Below, piece by piece: positions 21,501 to 33,131 of a stretch of 64,000 bases of DNA (the stretch's first letter is position 1; every line of letters begins with the position of its first letter). The notes under the pieces were generated by a model. That model saw only the letters and a list, made by a program, of their open reading frames with translations. It was not told the DNA's origin and ran no database searches. A program made the position numbers and the translations under genes. The DNA is from Halichondria panicea (taxonomy: Eukaryota; Porifera; Demospongiae; Suberitida; Halichondriidae): the NCBI RefSeq assembly GCF_963675165.1, contig NC_087382.1:682001-746000 (forward strand), written 5' to 3'.

Positions 21501-24130
21501 ATGGCTTAACACAAATTGTTGCTGCAAAACACCCCCACCTCACTACTGCTGCTGCAAAATAGCTCCACCCACTACTCCTGCTCGACGGTCTACCTCACAA
21601 CCAATTAAGCCGAAGAAGCTCGCAGAGCTCGCCTACGCACTGCTGCAACGCAGCTCAAGCCCCGCTTCTATAGATACTTAGTGCGAAGCAGAATTAATGC
21701 ATCATGCTAGCCTCGTTCCCAGGCCTTACTTTTTCTTGCTGTTGTCACTGTTCATCCATAAATCATAAGAAAGACATAGTGAGGCAGCAAAGAAAGAAAT
21801 GGGCGTACAGTTAAGAAAAAGTAAGGCCTGGTTTGGGAAATCGCGTGATCCACAAGGATTTTTATGAACGTGGGCGATATGTAGCCCACAATCGTGACGT
21901 AAGGTATTCTCCCACGCATTCAGAGTTTTAATAAGACTGTACTGTGACAACCACCAAGCTGTGCTGCAAGTCAGATCAGAGAACCAGCGTGGCCAGCTCT
22001 GGTGGCAGTAGCTACCTGCTATATGATAATGATGACTAAGCTATTCTTGATCTATACTATAGACTATAGCATGTAGAAAGACAAGGTGATAGTCTGATAG
22101 AATCTGAACACACAATTGCAAATTCAATCTAGACTAGTAGATCATCTAGCTAAGCCTAAGGTATAGCTAGCTATAGTGCTTGCAAACTTCCAGTTCCAAG
22201 TCCATGTCCAGCTTGCTGCTTTATTAGTCATAGATTTCTGCGTGGGCAGTCCAACATCTCTAGCTCAGCATGCCCACGCTCATTTTCACCCTTCTACCAC
22301 CCTTCTACCTAGTCTCGCGAGCAGACGTGGGAGGGAGGGAACGTCTGGTCACTATTGCAGCAATTCCGTGGACCCCTACCAGAATGTTGGCAGTGCCAAT
22401 CAGATTTGTCCACGTCATAGTGGGCGGGTAACATCCCGTATATTTTCCTATTATAGCATAAAATGAACGTGAAAGAAGGATTATTGACTCTAGCAAAGGC
22501 TAATTTTAGTATTGAACCATACCTGGCTGCGAAGGAACTCGGTACAAGGAGCTCAGACCAAGCAAGAGCTAGCTAGCTGCGAATGAAAATATTTGTCTAC
22601 ATGTGAATTTGGTTAATTAACAAATATCTTGCACGTGACTACATTCCTCAGTGCCATGGAATTGCTGCAATAGTTACCAGACGTTTCCTCTAGGACAAGT
22701 CTGCTCGCGAGACTACCTTCTACCCTCACGCGACTTCCCGATACAGGCTCTCCTTTTTCCTAACCCTACGTCTATTTCTTTCTTTATTCCTCCAATTAAT
22801 ACCGTATTTTATCTCATTGAACAATTAATACAGTATTTTATCTTATTGAACGATTGTGATAAAGAACAGAAAAAGAAGAGCCTGTGTAGAGGCTAGCATC
22901 ATGCATGCATTAGACTTAGAAACACAGAATCTTACAAAAAAAGTGCAAAGAAGAAATTCCAGCAGTACTGAACATTAACGGAGTCCTACATGTTACTGTT
23001 ATTTTATTTTATATATCAGCCTATATAATTCCAGAGGGGCGTTTTGTGGTTAGTGCATTGCACTTAGCAACAACATAGCAACAGTCCGTTATAATCGTAC
23101 TATACCGGTACTTGCTAGTGGACTGGTGGGCATCACCTCTTAAGCTAATTAGAGAAAAGTGATTTAGTGTGCATACAATTATTGCTACTGTACTATAGTA
23201 ACACTCGCTTGTTAGTAGACACTATCCTAATTACACTCATTCATTATTCAGGGTCCCCCTCCACTCACTATGAAATGGAGAAGAGGAAAAGACATGCCAA
23301 TCAAGATGGGTGGCTCGGTACAGAGTGTTGTTATCGGTGACACGGTGTATATTGGTACAGTGATGAAGCTCGAGCAAGATCAGTGGACCAAACTACCAGA
23401 GTACACTGCCAAGTGGTTTGGTATGACATCACTAGCTAATCGACTAGTGCTGGTGGGAGGACTTGACACACGAAACAACAAACGAAACAATCAACTTTCT
23501 ATCTTTGTGTCAGGGGAATGGACTCACCCGTATCCACCAATGAACATTGCTCTTTCTTCCTCAACAGCTGTCTCCTTCAACAACCACATAATTGTAGCTG
23601 GTGGGACTGATGATGAAGGACGTATCTCCTCCTCTGTGGAGGTGTTGAACGTGGCATCAAAAAGATGGTACATTGCTCAGTCACTACCTAACCCACGATC
23701 AGGACTGAAATCGACTCTCATAGGAAACACCCTCTATCTAATGGGAGGGTTGGATCACACTGGGAGTCTAACCGAGACAGGGCACCACGTTGACCTCAAT
23801 GAACTCATTGCAAAGACCCTTTCCAACCTGGACACACCCACTCTTTTACAAAAAGTACCACTCAAGTTCTCAAATCCTTGTTCAGCTCCTCTCAGTATTG
23901 GGAGGTCACTATTAGTCGTTGGTGGACGGGACGACAGAGGCAAACCAAGTTCATCGATCCACCTCTACCAGCCTGATACCAGGAGGTGGGTGAAAGTGGG
24001 AGACCTGCCTACTGCACGATACAACTGCACATGCTCAGTACTTCCTAGTGGAGAGGTCATTGTAGCCGGAGGACAGACACAACTATCTGATTACATTCCA
24101 ACTGTGGACTTATTCTTTATAAGTGCCTAG
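18506..24130 (+). CDS. Gene A': kinase-like (HRN) - coiled coil - Kelch, paralogue of gene A
   Basis: Exons 18506-18625, 18708-19277, 19436-19762, 19828-20040, 20126-20272, 20377-20451 and 23252-24130, all phase 0, give 776 aa. Kinase motifs GTGSYG, YAAKK, DFG and MPPEAL are intact, but the catalytic-loop Asp152 codon of gene A is AAC here (19041-19043), giving HRN. This predicts a pseudokinase or strongly impaired kinase. The coiled coil is 21 residues longer than in gene A through extra KDxQLxQK-type repeats in exon 4. The Kelch exon lacks the PREL segment and about 10 residues of the first repeat. The last intron is 2.8 kb against 150 bp in A, because of an insertion. That exon 7 is still spliced on is inferred from the conserved acceptor and open frame. 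Confidence 0.8.
20495..23080. mobile_element. About 2.6-kb insertion in the last intron of A'
   Basis: Introns of A, B and C read ATGCACCATTATAATATTGC...CAGTTATAATCGTACTG without interruption. In A' the left part stops near 20495 and the right part resumes at about 23081 (CCGTTATAATCGTAC). The inserted DNA begins with a hairpin (20503-20590, ACTGGTTAACTGGCTTATAACC and complement), carries the dispersed repeat at 21711-22330, and has no convincing gene. Several nested insertions are likely. Confidence 0.7.
21711..22330. repeat. Dispersed repeat, copy 1 (also 53354-53965 and 63772-64000)
   Basis: Begins TAGCCTCGTTCCCAGGCCTT, contains an internal partial inverted repeat (AAGTAAGGCCTGGTTTGGGAAA) and continues with CACAAGGATTTTTATGAACG. 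The copy at 53.4 kb runs straight into the KDZ transposase gene, so these may be the 5' end of that element or a derivative of it. Confidence 0.7.
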
Positions 24131-24474
24131 TTATATCATTGGTTCACTTTAATTGTCATGAATTGCTATATAATTATGTATATACATATCATGTCATGAG
24201 AAAGGCTCTTATTATCTAGCACAGAATAATTATCATAATAATTGTTTATTAAATCATGCAAAAAACAATTATTATGAGTTGTATACACATATAATGTTTG
24301 ATTGGATTGTAAAAAGCTAGTATATACGTAACAGTACATTATTAAAGCTAGTAGTTTATAATTATAATATATATGCATAAACAATTGCAATGGTATGAAC
24401 AATTTATAATTATTACGTATACATTGTCAGAATAGACGATAAAAAACAGACAAAATGTGTGACAGTCTATAGTC

Positions 24475-25766
24475 TCATAATAAGTTTAGGTCCTTGGTTG
24501 GGGTCTTGTCCGAGGGTAGGGTGGACGCCTTCTCCCAGAATCCAAAGTCTATCTCCTCTTCCGAGTCAGACAGTGAGGGGTGGGGCTCAGGAACTGAGGG
24601 GTTAAAGAGTCACATGGTCATAGTCATACTGAGTGAAAGTTTGAGGGCTTAGGAAGTAAGTGACGAGAAAATTTAATAAAAATTGGTTAAATGCAAAATG
24701 GTTCAATAGTGATAAAAGGGACACCATACATGTACTAGTGACAATAATGCAGTGTTTGTGTAGAAGTATCAGTAGTTCGACACTCTTCTCTTCTTATGCA
24801 CTCTTGATTGAAGCATACCTTGTATACAAGTGCATGTACATACAGACTAGTAAGCATGCTAGGTTCCCATTCTTTGTACTGTACATTCAATAGTACACAG
24901 TCGACTCATTGCACTGCATAACTACACATTATACACACGTACCTTGTTCTTGATGAAGGTTCCTCAGTAGCCCCTGTCCATGGACCCATGTCTTCAGACT
25001 GTCCCTCACTGCTTAAGCTGCTCACCAGACTGGAGGTGGGCGTCATGTAAGGGCTGGGTGTCAGGGGAGTTTTTAGTCTCTGATGACAGACCCTTTTCCA
25101 TACTGCTGAGGTCTGTTAGCGTCTGAGTGGCCAGTTTACGTGAGCCCCCTCTCTTAGCAGCATAGTAGGCCTAAAGGTGTGTGTGTGGTGGGGGGGGGTC
25201 GTACATAATTGTACATTGCACACCTTCAAATACATTACAGGGAAACACACATCATGTGCTGAATAGGACACACTATAGCTGACCTTGAATAACTTTAAGG
25301 GACTCTACAAAGTATGACACAAATGCATTTTCCAGCTAATGTACTCTGTACCTGTACCTCCATTCTTAGTGCCTCTTTTTGTCTCCTCAACTGTAAGAGA
25401 GAGGAAGCCATTGAATGATATGAAAACACCACTCACACCAACACAGTGTAAAGCACAAACCAAACAGACACACTCAACCAGAATAACAGAAGCAGCTCGG
25501 AATTGTCACCATTGCTTACAAGACTCCATTGCAGTAGGCACTCACTCATCTCATGCTATAATGTACTGTACAACACACTGTACACTAACACAGGCTCAGA
25601 ATTGTCATCTTCCTATGCAGTCTAGAGTCACTCATTGAGTTGCCTGCCCTTCTCATACCTATACAACGTTGGCTTCCTCAGTGCTTGCACCAGTAGACTG
25701 TACATGGTCTCTCTCCATGGTCCTGGCTATGTCACTGTGGCCCACAATAGGACTGGACAGAGCTTC
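24475..25766 (-). pseudogene. Family D copy D3, with a 2-nt frameshift
   Basis: Minus-strand exons: the death-domain helix exon starts at 25766 (EALSSPIVGHSDIARTMERDH); LRRQKEALRMEV near 25393-25360; 24943-25170; and the 119-nt last exon at 24475-24593 (TPTKDLNLL, TGA). The 24943-25170 exon is 228 nt against 230 nt in D2, because GAGCAGCCTATAAGC in D2 is GAGCAGCTTAAGC here. This shifts the frame and soon creates a TGA. The copy is therefore probably a pseudogene unless splicing bypasses that exon. Confidence 0.5.
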
Positions 25767-25815
25767 CTACAAATCCAGACAGTGAATGTTTGGCCACTTG
25801 TTCCATGGTCCAACA

Positions 25816-26369
25816 TAGTTGGGCGGAGCCCGACTGTCCCTAACGGGAGGTCGGGTTGCAAGCCTATCTGGGATTTGTTCCAGCGCCACTATAGTGGCGC
25901 CCTATCAGATTGCAGCATTTTTCACGTGGCTTGGTTACACTTCCGCTTGCGCTTGCTAGTTGCAAAACCGCATGCAGTATTTCCTTGTGATTTACACGTC
26001 CGGTTAACACCCACTTGAGAATCATAGCAGTACTACATAAGGCCACTCCAAGTGACACTCTGGTTTCTGGTCCTGAAGTTTTTCTAATTGCATGCGGGCG
26101 GGCGGGTTTTCTCATTATGCCATTATTAATTTCACCTTATGAATCTCATTATTTTGCAAATGAATATCATTATCACACTATTTGTACCGCATGGACCATT
26201 ATGCACATGCGTAGTAGAAATAATGGGATAGAAATCCAAGAATAAAATCTGATGCGGGTGGTGGACCAGAAACCAGAGTATCACTTGGAGTGGCCTAATG
26301 CGCAGAACAAATTCCAGATAGGCTTGCAACCCGACCTCCCGTCAGGGACGGTCGGGCTCTGCCCAACTA
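25816..26369. mobile_element. 554-bp foldback element, family TAGTTGGGCGGAG, 9-bp target duplication
   Basis: Starts TAGTTGGGCGGAGCCCGACTG and ends with the near-complement ...CGGGCTCTGCCCAACTA; the arms pair for about 65 bp. Flanked by GGTCCAACA at 25807-25815 and 26370-26378. It has no coding capacity. It lies next to the D3 death-domain exon and interrupts the region that would hold the rest of that domain. Confidence 0.85.
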
Positions 26370-26618
26370 GGTCCAACAGTCACTTCTTGTTTCAACTCCT
26401 GTTCTGCTCTAGCCTTGACCCCAGGCCGATCCGTCTCCAATTGAACGCTAGGTCGCCTACTATAGGCCTGGTATTGATTGTATTTGGGCGTGATCTGGGC
26501 GTGGTTTTTTAATACATTGACTCTTTGACTCTTGGGTGCTTGTTGATGTCTCATGTAAGATGGATCCATAAAGAGTTAATAATTACAGAGTCCTACCTAC
26601 GCAATAAGTACATGCAGT

Positions 26619-27300
26619 GTTTACAGTGATGCCAGTGTTCCCAGTGATGCCAGTGAAGCCAGTGTTCACAGTGATGCCAGTGATACCAGTGATGCCAGTG
26701 TTTGCAGTGATGCCAGTGATGCCAGTGATGCCTAGCCTCGAGACCAGCCGTTCGTTATCTGAAAGAACGCCTGGTCAAGTTCCAATGTAGCACTCGTCCT
26801 ATGGTCCAGGAATTTCTTGGACCGGTAATTGCCCGCAAAGGTCCGCCCAAGGTGTAATACCAATGAATATCATTATGATGCTATAAAACGCTGACTCAGC
26901 TAGAACAAGTGCTACATTGGAACTTGACCAGGCGTTCTTTCAGATAACGAACGGCTGGTCTCGAGGCTAGACTATAGAGTGATGCCAGTGTTTGCAGTGA
27001 TGCCAGTGATACCAGTGTTTGCAGTGATGCCAGTGTTCACAGTGATGCAGTGATGCCAGTGTTTGCAGTGATGCCAGTGATGCCAGTGATACCAGTGTTT
27101 GCAGTGATGCCAGTGATTGCAGTGATGCCAGTGTTCTCAGTGATGCCAGTGTTTGCAGTGATGCCAGTGTTCACAGTGATACTAGTGTTTACAGTGATGT
27201 CTTCTCAGTGATGCCAGTGTTACCAGTGTTTGCAGTGATGCCAGTGATTGCAGTGATGCCAGTGTTTGCAGTGATGCCAGTGTTCACAGTGATACTAGTG
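26619..27300. repeat. Minisatellite of GTGATGCCAGT(GTTTGCA) units
   Basis: Tandem 9-, 15- and 18-bp variants of GTGATGCCA and GTGTTTGCA, all multiples of three, so the array reads open on the plus strand as repeats of [11 protein letters not shown]. It is interrupted by the inverted-repeat element at 26732-26970. It abuts the Kelch remnant that starts near 27301. Confidence 0.85.
26732..26970. mobile_element. 239-bp MITE with 62-bp perfect terminal inverted repeats
   Basis: CTAGCCTCGAGACCAGCCGT opens the left arm, which stays perfectly complementary to the right end for about 62 bp (to ...CCAATGTAGCAC). It is embedded in the minisatellite. I see no clear target duplication. The perfect arms imply recent insertion. 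Confidence 0.85.
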
Positions 27301-27696
27301 TTCCCCTCTCACACCGACAATCATGACATCTTCAGGAAAATACAACATCTGGAATTAAAAACATCTGCATGCGTGTCATTTCGCAACCATGTATTGGCAA
27401 TTGGAGGCTGGAAATTTAATACGGAGACAGGCCAGCAAAAAGGCATGAAGCTTGTCCACGTCTATCATGCTGGTGAAGATGTTTGGAAGGAGCTGAAAGG
27501 TCAATTGTCTGAGCCTCGATGTTTAAGTTTTGCTGCTGCTTTTGAAGACAAGATAATGATTGTAGGAGGGTATGATAGACCTAATGGAGCATGTACTGAT
27601 TCTGTAGAGTTTGCCATCATTCCCAGTGATGAGCCAGAGCAAGTCTGTCAGGCCCCACTACAGTCTGAGAGGGAAGCTGTCGTTCAAGGGGCGTTG
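27301..27696 (+). pseudogene. Isolated diverged Kelch-repeat exon
   Basis: An open frame from inside the minisatellite continues into a Kelch-like segment: VLAIGGWKF... then VYHAGEDVWKELKGQLSEPR, and KIMIVGGYDRPNGACTDSVEF. It ends at a good donor (GCGTTG/GTAAGT at 27696). Two blades are visible. The sequence is only distantly related to the Kelch exons of A, B and C. No kinase or start codon outside the repeat is found nearby, so it is either a remnant or an exon of a gene whose other parts I cannot see. Confidence 0.55.
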
Positions 27697-27794
27697 GTAA
27701 GTTCCATAGTTGAAGCGTGTACGAGTGTGGTGTGTGTGCATGTGTGTGTGCTTGTGTGGGTTGTGTGCATGTGTGGGTGTGGGTGTGGGGCAAA

Positions 27795-28375
27795 GGAGTT
27801 GTTATAGCGGCGCCTTATCAGATTGCATAATCGTTCACGTGCTTAGTTACACTTCTGTTTGCATCTCATACAGTAATGCTGTGGTTTAGTCACGTCATCA
27901 AGTCGGTTAACCCACTTGGAGAAATATTCATAGCATATACTGTGCAGCAGAGCAACCCAGAGGAGGTTGGTCAGTCACATATCAACGGAGGAATGTGCAC
28001 GTAAAGTAGCTATCTTAGCTAAGCCAAAAGGCTGCAAAAGATTGCAACACTCTATATACTAGCTATAGTATAGCGAATTAACAAAACCCGTCACACTAGA
28101 AAGTGATACTCAAAGCAATGAGCCAGAAACTTGGATTGAGTCTTAAATTTCGTGGTTGCTGCACTTCCCACTAAGATTCAATACAAGAGAGATAACATAA
28201 AGTAAATGCTCAGGGATGCCAAAAATAAGACAATAAGACTCAAGCTGGTTGAAGAAGGTTGAAGGCAAATTTGAAAATTTTACATAGCTTGTTTTGCCGC
28301 AGTTTAAATCGTCCAACCTCCTCTGCTTGCAACCTGACTTCCTGTCCTAACGGAAAGGTTGGGCCACGCCCAACT
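27795..28375. mobile_element. Third, truncated copy of the TAGTTGGGCGG foldback family
   Basis: The interior (TTATAGCGGCGCCTTATCAG, CACGTGCTTAGTTACACTTC) matches the inside of the 25816-26369 element. The right end reads GGCCACGCCCAACTA at 28358-28372. The left terminal arm is missing. Confidence 0.6.
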
Positions 28376-28689
28376 ATAGCCGGAAGCAACCTTTGTAAAC
28401 TTTGACCTTATTGGAGATCCACCTCCTTTTTAAATTAGGGAAACGCAAAATACCTATTAAAATGTGTACATTGTAGATCTACATGCATGCTTCTATCCTT
28501 GAAGATTATTCATCTCTCCTCTGCTATAATGACTGTGTGGATCATTGTCAACAATTGTACACTATACAAAGCAAACTAATATATGCCCAGTGAGTGTCAC
28601 TGCCAGTGCTCTGTATTATGGCGTGTTGCATCACTACCATAGTAACCACTGCAATCTGCAATGTGCCATATAATGCACTGCAATATAAT

Positions 28690-28912
28690 TATCGTATATA
28701 TATAGCAGGTAATTTTCGTGGGGTAAAATCTGATTCGTTTCTTTTGTGGGCAAGTTGACCTACATGAAATTTTCCCCACGAAAACGTAGGTGTGACTCAC
28801 CGTAACGCATGCAATGCAGCAGTGCATGCAATGAAGTTTATACTAACGAAAATCATCACTTTCCAGTTAAACAAATATTTTACCCAACGAAAGTTACCCG
28901 CTGTATACGGTA
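28690..28912. mobile_element. MITE with TATAGC(A/G)GGTAA-TTTCGTGGGG ends
   Basis: Left end TATATAGCAGGTAATTTTCG, right end ...CGAAAGTTACCCGCTGTATA. The termini resemble those of the element at 35511-35717. Noncoding. Confidence 0.55.
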
Positions 28913-31070
28913 TATGGCATGTTGCACTGTGTGTAAATGCAGGGGATGAAATCTGCTTTTGGACTTATGCCCCACTCAATAACTCATTTTGGTCCCTTTT
29001 ATAGGCTACTTCTTTTGCACTAGTTGTGGTAAGAAAAACTAAGAATACTATAATTATGGAATTCACTCAAAACACTTACTACAATTTTTAGGGAACAACT
29101 CGACCAATTAGAAGAGTTTGACGTCATTGCATGGGCAACAAGTTAGTTATTGCAGACGCCCTCACGCCAAGGGCATTTTGTTGCTCCAGTGCAATGCATA
29201 ATTATGTATAATAGCTGCATGTTGCACTTGTACTGGGCAATAAACTAAATAAATACATAGACTTCTTCTACCTGTCATACTTTTGAGCAAAGCAAGAGAG
29301 ACTGCAGAGACATTAGCACATGCAGCACAGCTTGAGACCTAACAGCTACCCTGCTAACAAAAGTATGCCAAGACGTGTACATAGAACCATAGATAGAGTA
29401 TAGAAGAGGGATTGGAAACGAAAGTACCCTCATAGTACAGCTAAGGCTGTGTAACTAAGTATAGTGTACTGTGTCCTGAATGGCCTCAAGTATGAGATGA
29501 AAGTTGATGCATGTTTAGCAGCAGAACTGCTCTTGGACTTTTTACAGACAGCAAAATAATTCTCATGAATTATTCATGTTAGCCCTCGCGTTGTTAAAAG
29601 TAAGCCTCGATTAAAATCGCAGAGAAACTTAATTGGATGGTATTATAGGTATAAGCATGAAAAAGTGCTTTGTGTACTCCAGCTACTTCACCGAGATTAA
29701 TTTTCTTCGTTCCCAAATGATACCTATACCATCAGGGGCATGTGTCAAGCAAAATCCTGAGAGATCAGGTTCCTCAGCGAACTGCCAAGAGGAGCAAGAC
29801 AAAATGTAGCAGCAAATAGATTTTGGGGAGGCACATGATTGAACGTACGTATATATCAGTATGCAATCTAACGAAAAGGAAAGAAAGACAGTAGCTACAT
29901 GCACACAGCACTATATGTGTTTTGAGACAATGTACACACATGCATGATGATCAGATCCCACACATAGCTATGCCAGGTTACTATAAAGCATTGACTGGTT
30001 TCCGAGCAACAGTTATACACCATCTCCAAAGGATTGATCATATTATACCAAACCAGTCTCTGCATCGTAATTATTCTGGGCTTACTCGTGTCAGTTGTGT
30101 GTATATTTCCTATGCAGGTATCTGAGGCCAAAGGGAAGCCAAAGGGAAGCTCCTAAAGAAGCTCTGTCTCTGAACTTTGACACTGTTTTTTTTAGTGCAT
30201 ATCTTGCATATAGTGCATGGTATTTTTGTAGATATAGATCTAATATACTTAGTCAAACCTTTCAGTAGTTAGTCTATAGCTTAGTTACTAGTTACTAGTT
30301 ACTAGTAGATAATAAAATCCACCTCACCTCATGCAGCTGTCAATCTGATCTAAAGTGGCTCTATAATTATACTATATATATATACCATTATAAGTGGAGC
30401 AGCATAAACGTTGTAAATATGCATGGGCCCTGACTGGGGAAATGTTGCAGATCTAGAAGGTACGTACATGTGTGTTTCATTTATGCCTTGGTGCATGCAT
30501 GTATGTACGTAGGCAATAACTTGTTTAGAAAAAAACATGAGAAAGCAAAGAAATTAATAACTCATTCGAATGGTGGAATATTGTCGTAAGTGTTACATTT
30601 GGCATCTCTCATAGCAGACCTAGCGAGACTATACAGGTACGTGACAGTTGCTCACGATCATAGTTCATTGCTTCGAATAGATAAAAATATATAATTATCA
30701 CATTAAATTAAACATGCATGCATATACACTCAATTTACTATTAGTGATGCACATTGCAATTGTCTAAACTTCTTCATCTTCACTCAATTCCCAAACCTGC
30801 ATGAATGTGAATGGGTTCAAGTGATTCAATTGATGGTGTATATAATTATATATAAAGAGCTCATACTACTATATACATGCAGCATTCTGATCATGAGTTA
30901 CAGCGATACAGTATAGAACTCCTCTAACCGCCAACCCCCTACTGTGATATAAAGACGAGGCATCCATGCAGATCCATTCGGAATGAACACTTTGTGCTAA
31001 CGGCCAAAACTTTGTTCCCTAATGTGCCCGTTAGTTTAAAGGGTTCCACTGTTACAGTAATAGAGTACAC
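28913..31070. other. Gene-poor interval
   Basis: AT-rich sequence with no supported exon. The segment 29910-30480 is partly duplicated at 32890-34000: shared ACATGCATGATGATCAGATCC-like sequence, the TAGTCAAACC...CAATCTGATCT block, and a short ATG...GGAAATGTTG piece followed by GT at 30422-30459 and 33962-33991. The last could be a duplicated first exon of a few residues, but that is weak. Confidence 0.4.
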
Positions 31071-31072
31071 AC

Positions 31073-31450
31073 CTGATCATCGTAAGTCTGGGCGTACAGC
31101 TGGCTGAGTCCAGTGAGGTCCTCCAGATAGTTGGGACAGTTGAACGCTTTCAGAAGGAAAGCGAACCCTTCGGCCTGGTAGGTTTCTATAACCTGAGAAG
31201 AGAGAAGGTAAAAGATGGATTGGGAGTAAAAAACGTAATAGAAACATTGTACTCTAGCTGTAAAAATGTACACTAGCATTCCAAATGATATTACACTGTA
31301 TATATCTATATTTAGCGTCATTAGAGGTATATGATATGTTTGACTAATGCAATGTATTATATAACTAGTTGACTCAGAACATGCTGTGCACATGTCAAAC
31401 CTCCTGCTCGCTGGTAGCACGTGGTGGAACCGAGACAAAAACCCACGAAT
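31073..31450 (-). CDS. Two adjoining coding-like exons of an unrecognised minus-strand gene
   Basis: An exactly 120-nt exon (31073-31192, AG acceptor, GTGTGT donor, phase 0) encodes 40 residues, VIETYQAEGFAFLLKAF then NCPNYLEDLTGLSQLYAQ. Upstream, an open piece ending at 31401 with a GT donor, also phase 0, reads WVFVSVPPRATSEQE. The composition and clean boundaries look like real coding sequence. I do not recognise the family and cannot find the rest of the gene. A decayed copy of the first exon lies at 32640-32776. Confidence 0.4.
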
Positions 31451-32639
31451 CTAACGAGTGAACCAGCAGATTACACAACATACGAGATGCTCTACAATAA
31501 CACATGCATGTACGATGGAACTGCTAACTCAATGTGGACAATAATAGTATGCATATTGGATCTTGTTGAGGTTTCAGTGTTACGTCTACATGTACAAGTC
31601 ATGTTGTTGTGTCATGTTGTTGTGTCATGTTGTCACAATGTTACTGTTGTGTCAGAACTTGTGTTCCACACACTTCGGAAGCTTTCCCACTGGCCTATCA
31701 GACTGTCCATCTTGTTGAGACTTTCAACCTAGCGCGGGATGATGTCCAAAGATATGGAGGTGTTCTGTTATCTGTTAATGGGTCACCACAGACATATCAC
31801 AACATGTCACATATGCATGCAGGTACAGATTCTTTAGAGTGAGGGTAGTGGAGAGGGTGCATGGGGGAGAGTAGTATCCATAATTATTGTTTCAACATTC
31901 GACTTTAATTGTTTAAACTATATAATAATACTTGCTCCACATTACCTGACAGTTCTACCACACACACGGACACAACACTGCCGTATGGTATACTGGTGGA
32001 AAATGTGCTCATATAGCATCCCATACATCTATTTGCCTGGCAGAAATTTGAGGGCATTGAGTCGAATGGACAACTAATTTAATTTTCAATGGGTATGACT
32101 GTCGTCCACTGTTGACCCTATAACGGATATACGATTAATAGTTCACCCTGTGGACATTGTAATTGAAAAACTAATAGTACAGTGAATGCACAGACACTTG
32201 TAATTTGATAACAGACTGGCTCAATGTCCTACAGGTATAGAACGAGAGATTATTCAAACAAACACACTATACATGCATGCACGGCTGGACAAACAGCATG
32301 CATCACGCAGTAACTTTCTGTTTTGGTCTTCCTTGTCTTTTTTCACCATGCCTTCATTACAATGACAATTCTGAAAATACTAGGGTGTTAAAAGAACTTG
32401 CATGCAGTCAGCTAGTATCAGAATGATAGAATATTCAGCTTCGATTACAAAACAATAGATTATAATGTATAATACTCTGTGCGATCTCAAGCTAGGAAAT
32501 TCAATAGCCAATTGTGGATTATTATAAAGGCCATGCAGGCAGTGAACACTAAGTGTACAAAATAGTCCGGCCTTTGTATTATAATTATGACGGCAAACTT
32601 TTGTTCTCTAAATGCATGGTTAATCAGTTATAAATTAAG
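31451..32639. other. Non-coding interval
   Basis: AT-rich, with short simple repeats (TGTCATGTTGT at about 31600-31635). I see nothing functional. Confidence 0.4.
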
Positions 32640-32776
32640 GGTTTACACAGAGTACACATCTGATTTTGGAAGTGTGGACTGAGTCCAGCCTCCAGATAAT
32701 TGTATGTTAAGCTTTCAGCAGGAAAGAGATCCTTTTGGTCTGGTAGCTTTGTATCACCTGGGATCGAAGAGAGAGG
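32640..32776 (-). pseudogene. Decayed duplicate of the 31073-31192 exon
   Basis: The minus strand reads VIQSYQTKRISFLLKA and then a stop, followed by sequence related to the rest of the 40-residue exon (LEAGLSP in another frame). Together with the repeated flanks it marks a local duplication of 29.9-31.4 kb into 32.6-34 kb. Confidence 0.5.
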
Positions 32777-33047
32777 GGTGCAAAATGTCGATTATGACCG
32801 CCATTTATGTCAACAGCTTCGTTTATACCTTGACAATCACTGGTTGTCCAGTATACGTAGCTACACAGCACCACAATTTTGTAGATCGATAACAATGTGC
32901 CCACATGCATAATTTTGATCAGATCCCACATAGCTATAATTAGTGCATGGAGATATCAAAAGATTATACTACATGCATGTGTAAAAAAGGTTCTGACAGC
33001 CTCTTCAAGAGAGTAAATTGATGGAATCGTTTGATTTACCTATAGCT

Positions 33048-33131
33048 TGTATGCCATTGCGGACGGTAGCTCTGATGATCCCGAGCTGCTATGGCGTGTG
33101 GCAGAACGTACTTTTGAGAAACACAAAGATA
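33048..33131 (+). pseudogene. Short RMDN-like exon fragment
   Basis: After a CCTATAG acceptor the plus strand reads LYAIADGSSDDPELLWRVAE then RTFEKHKD. This resembles the opening TPR helix of regulator of microtubule dynamics proteins (DPE-LLWR-AR). Only about 28 residues are present and no neighbouring exon is found, so I call it a fragment. Confidence 0.4.

Noticed and set aside
26619-27300. CRISPR-like array
   Set aside because: Units are contiguous 9-18 bp variants with no unique spacers, in a eukaryotic genome: a minisatellite.
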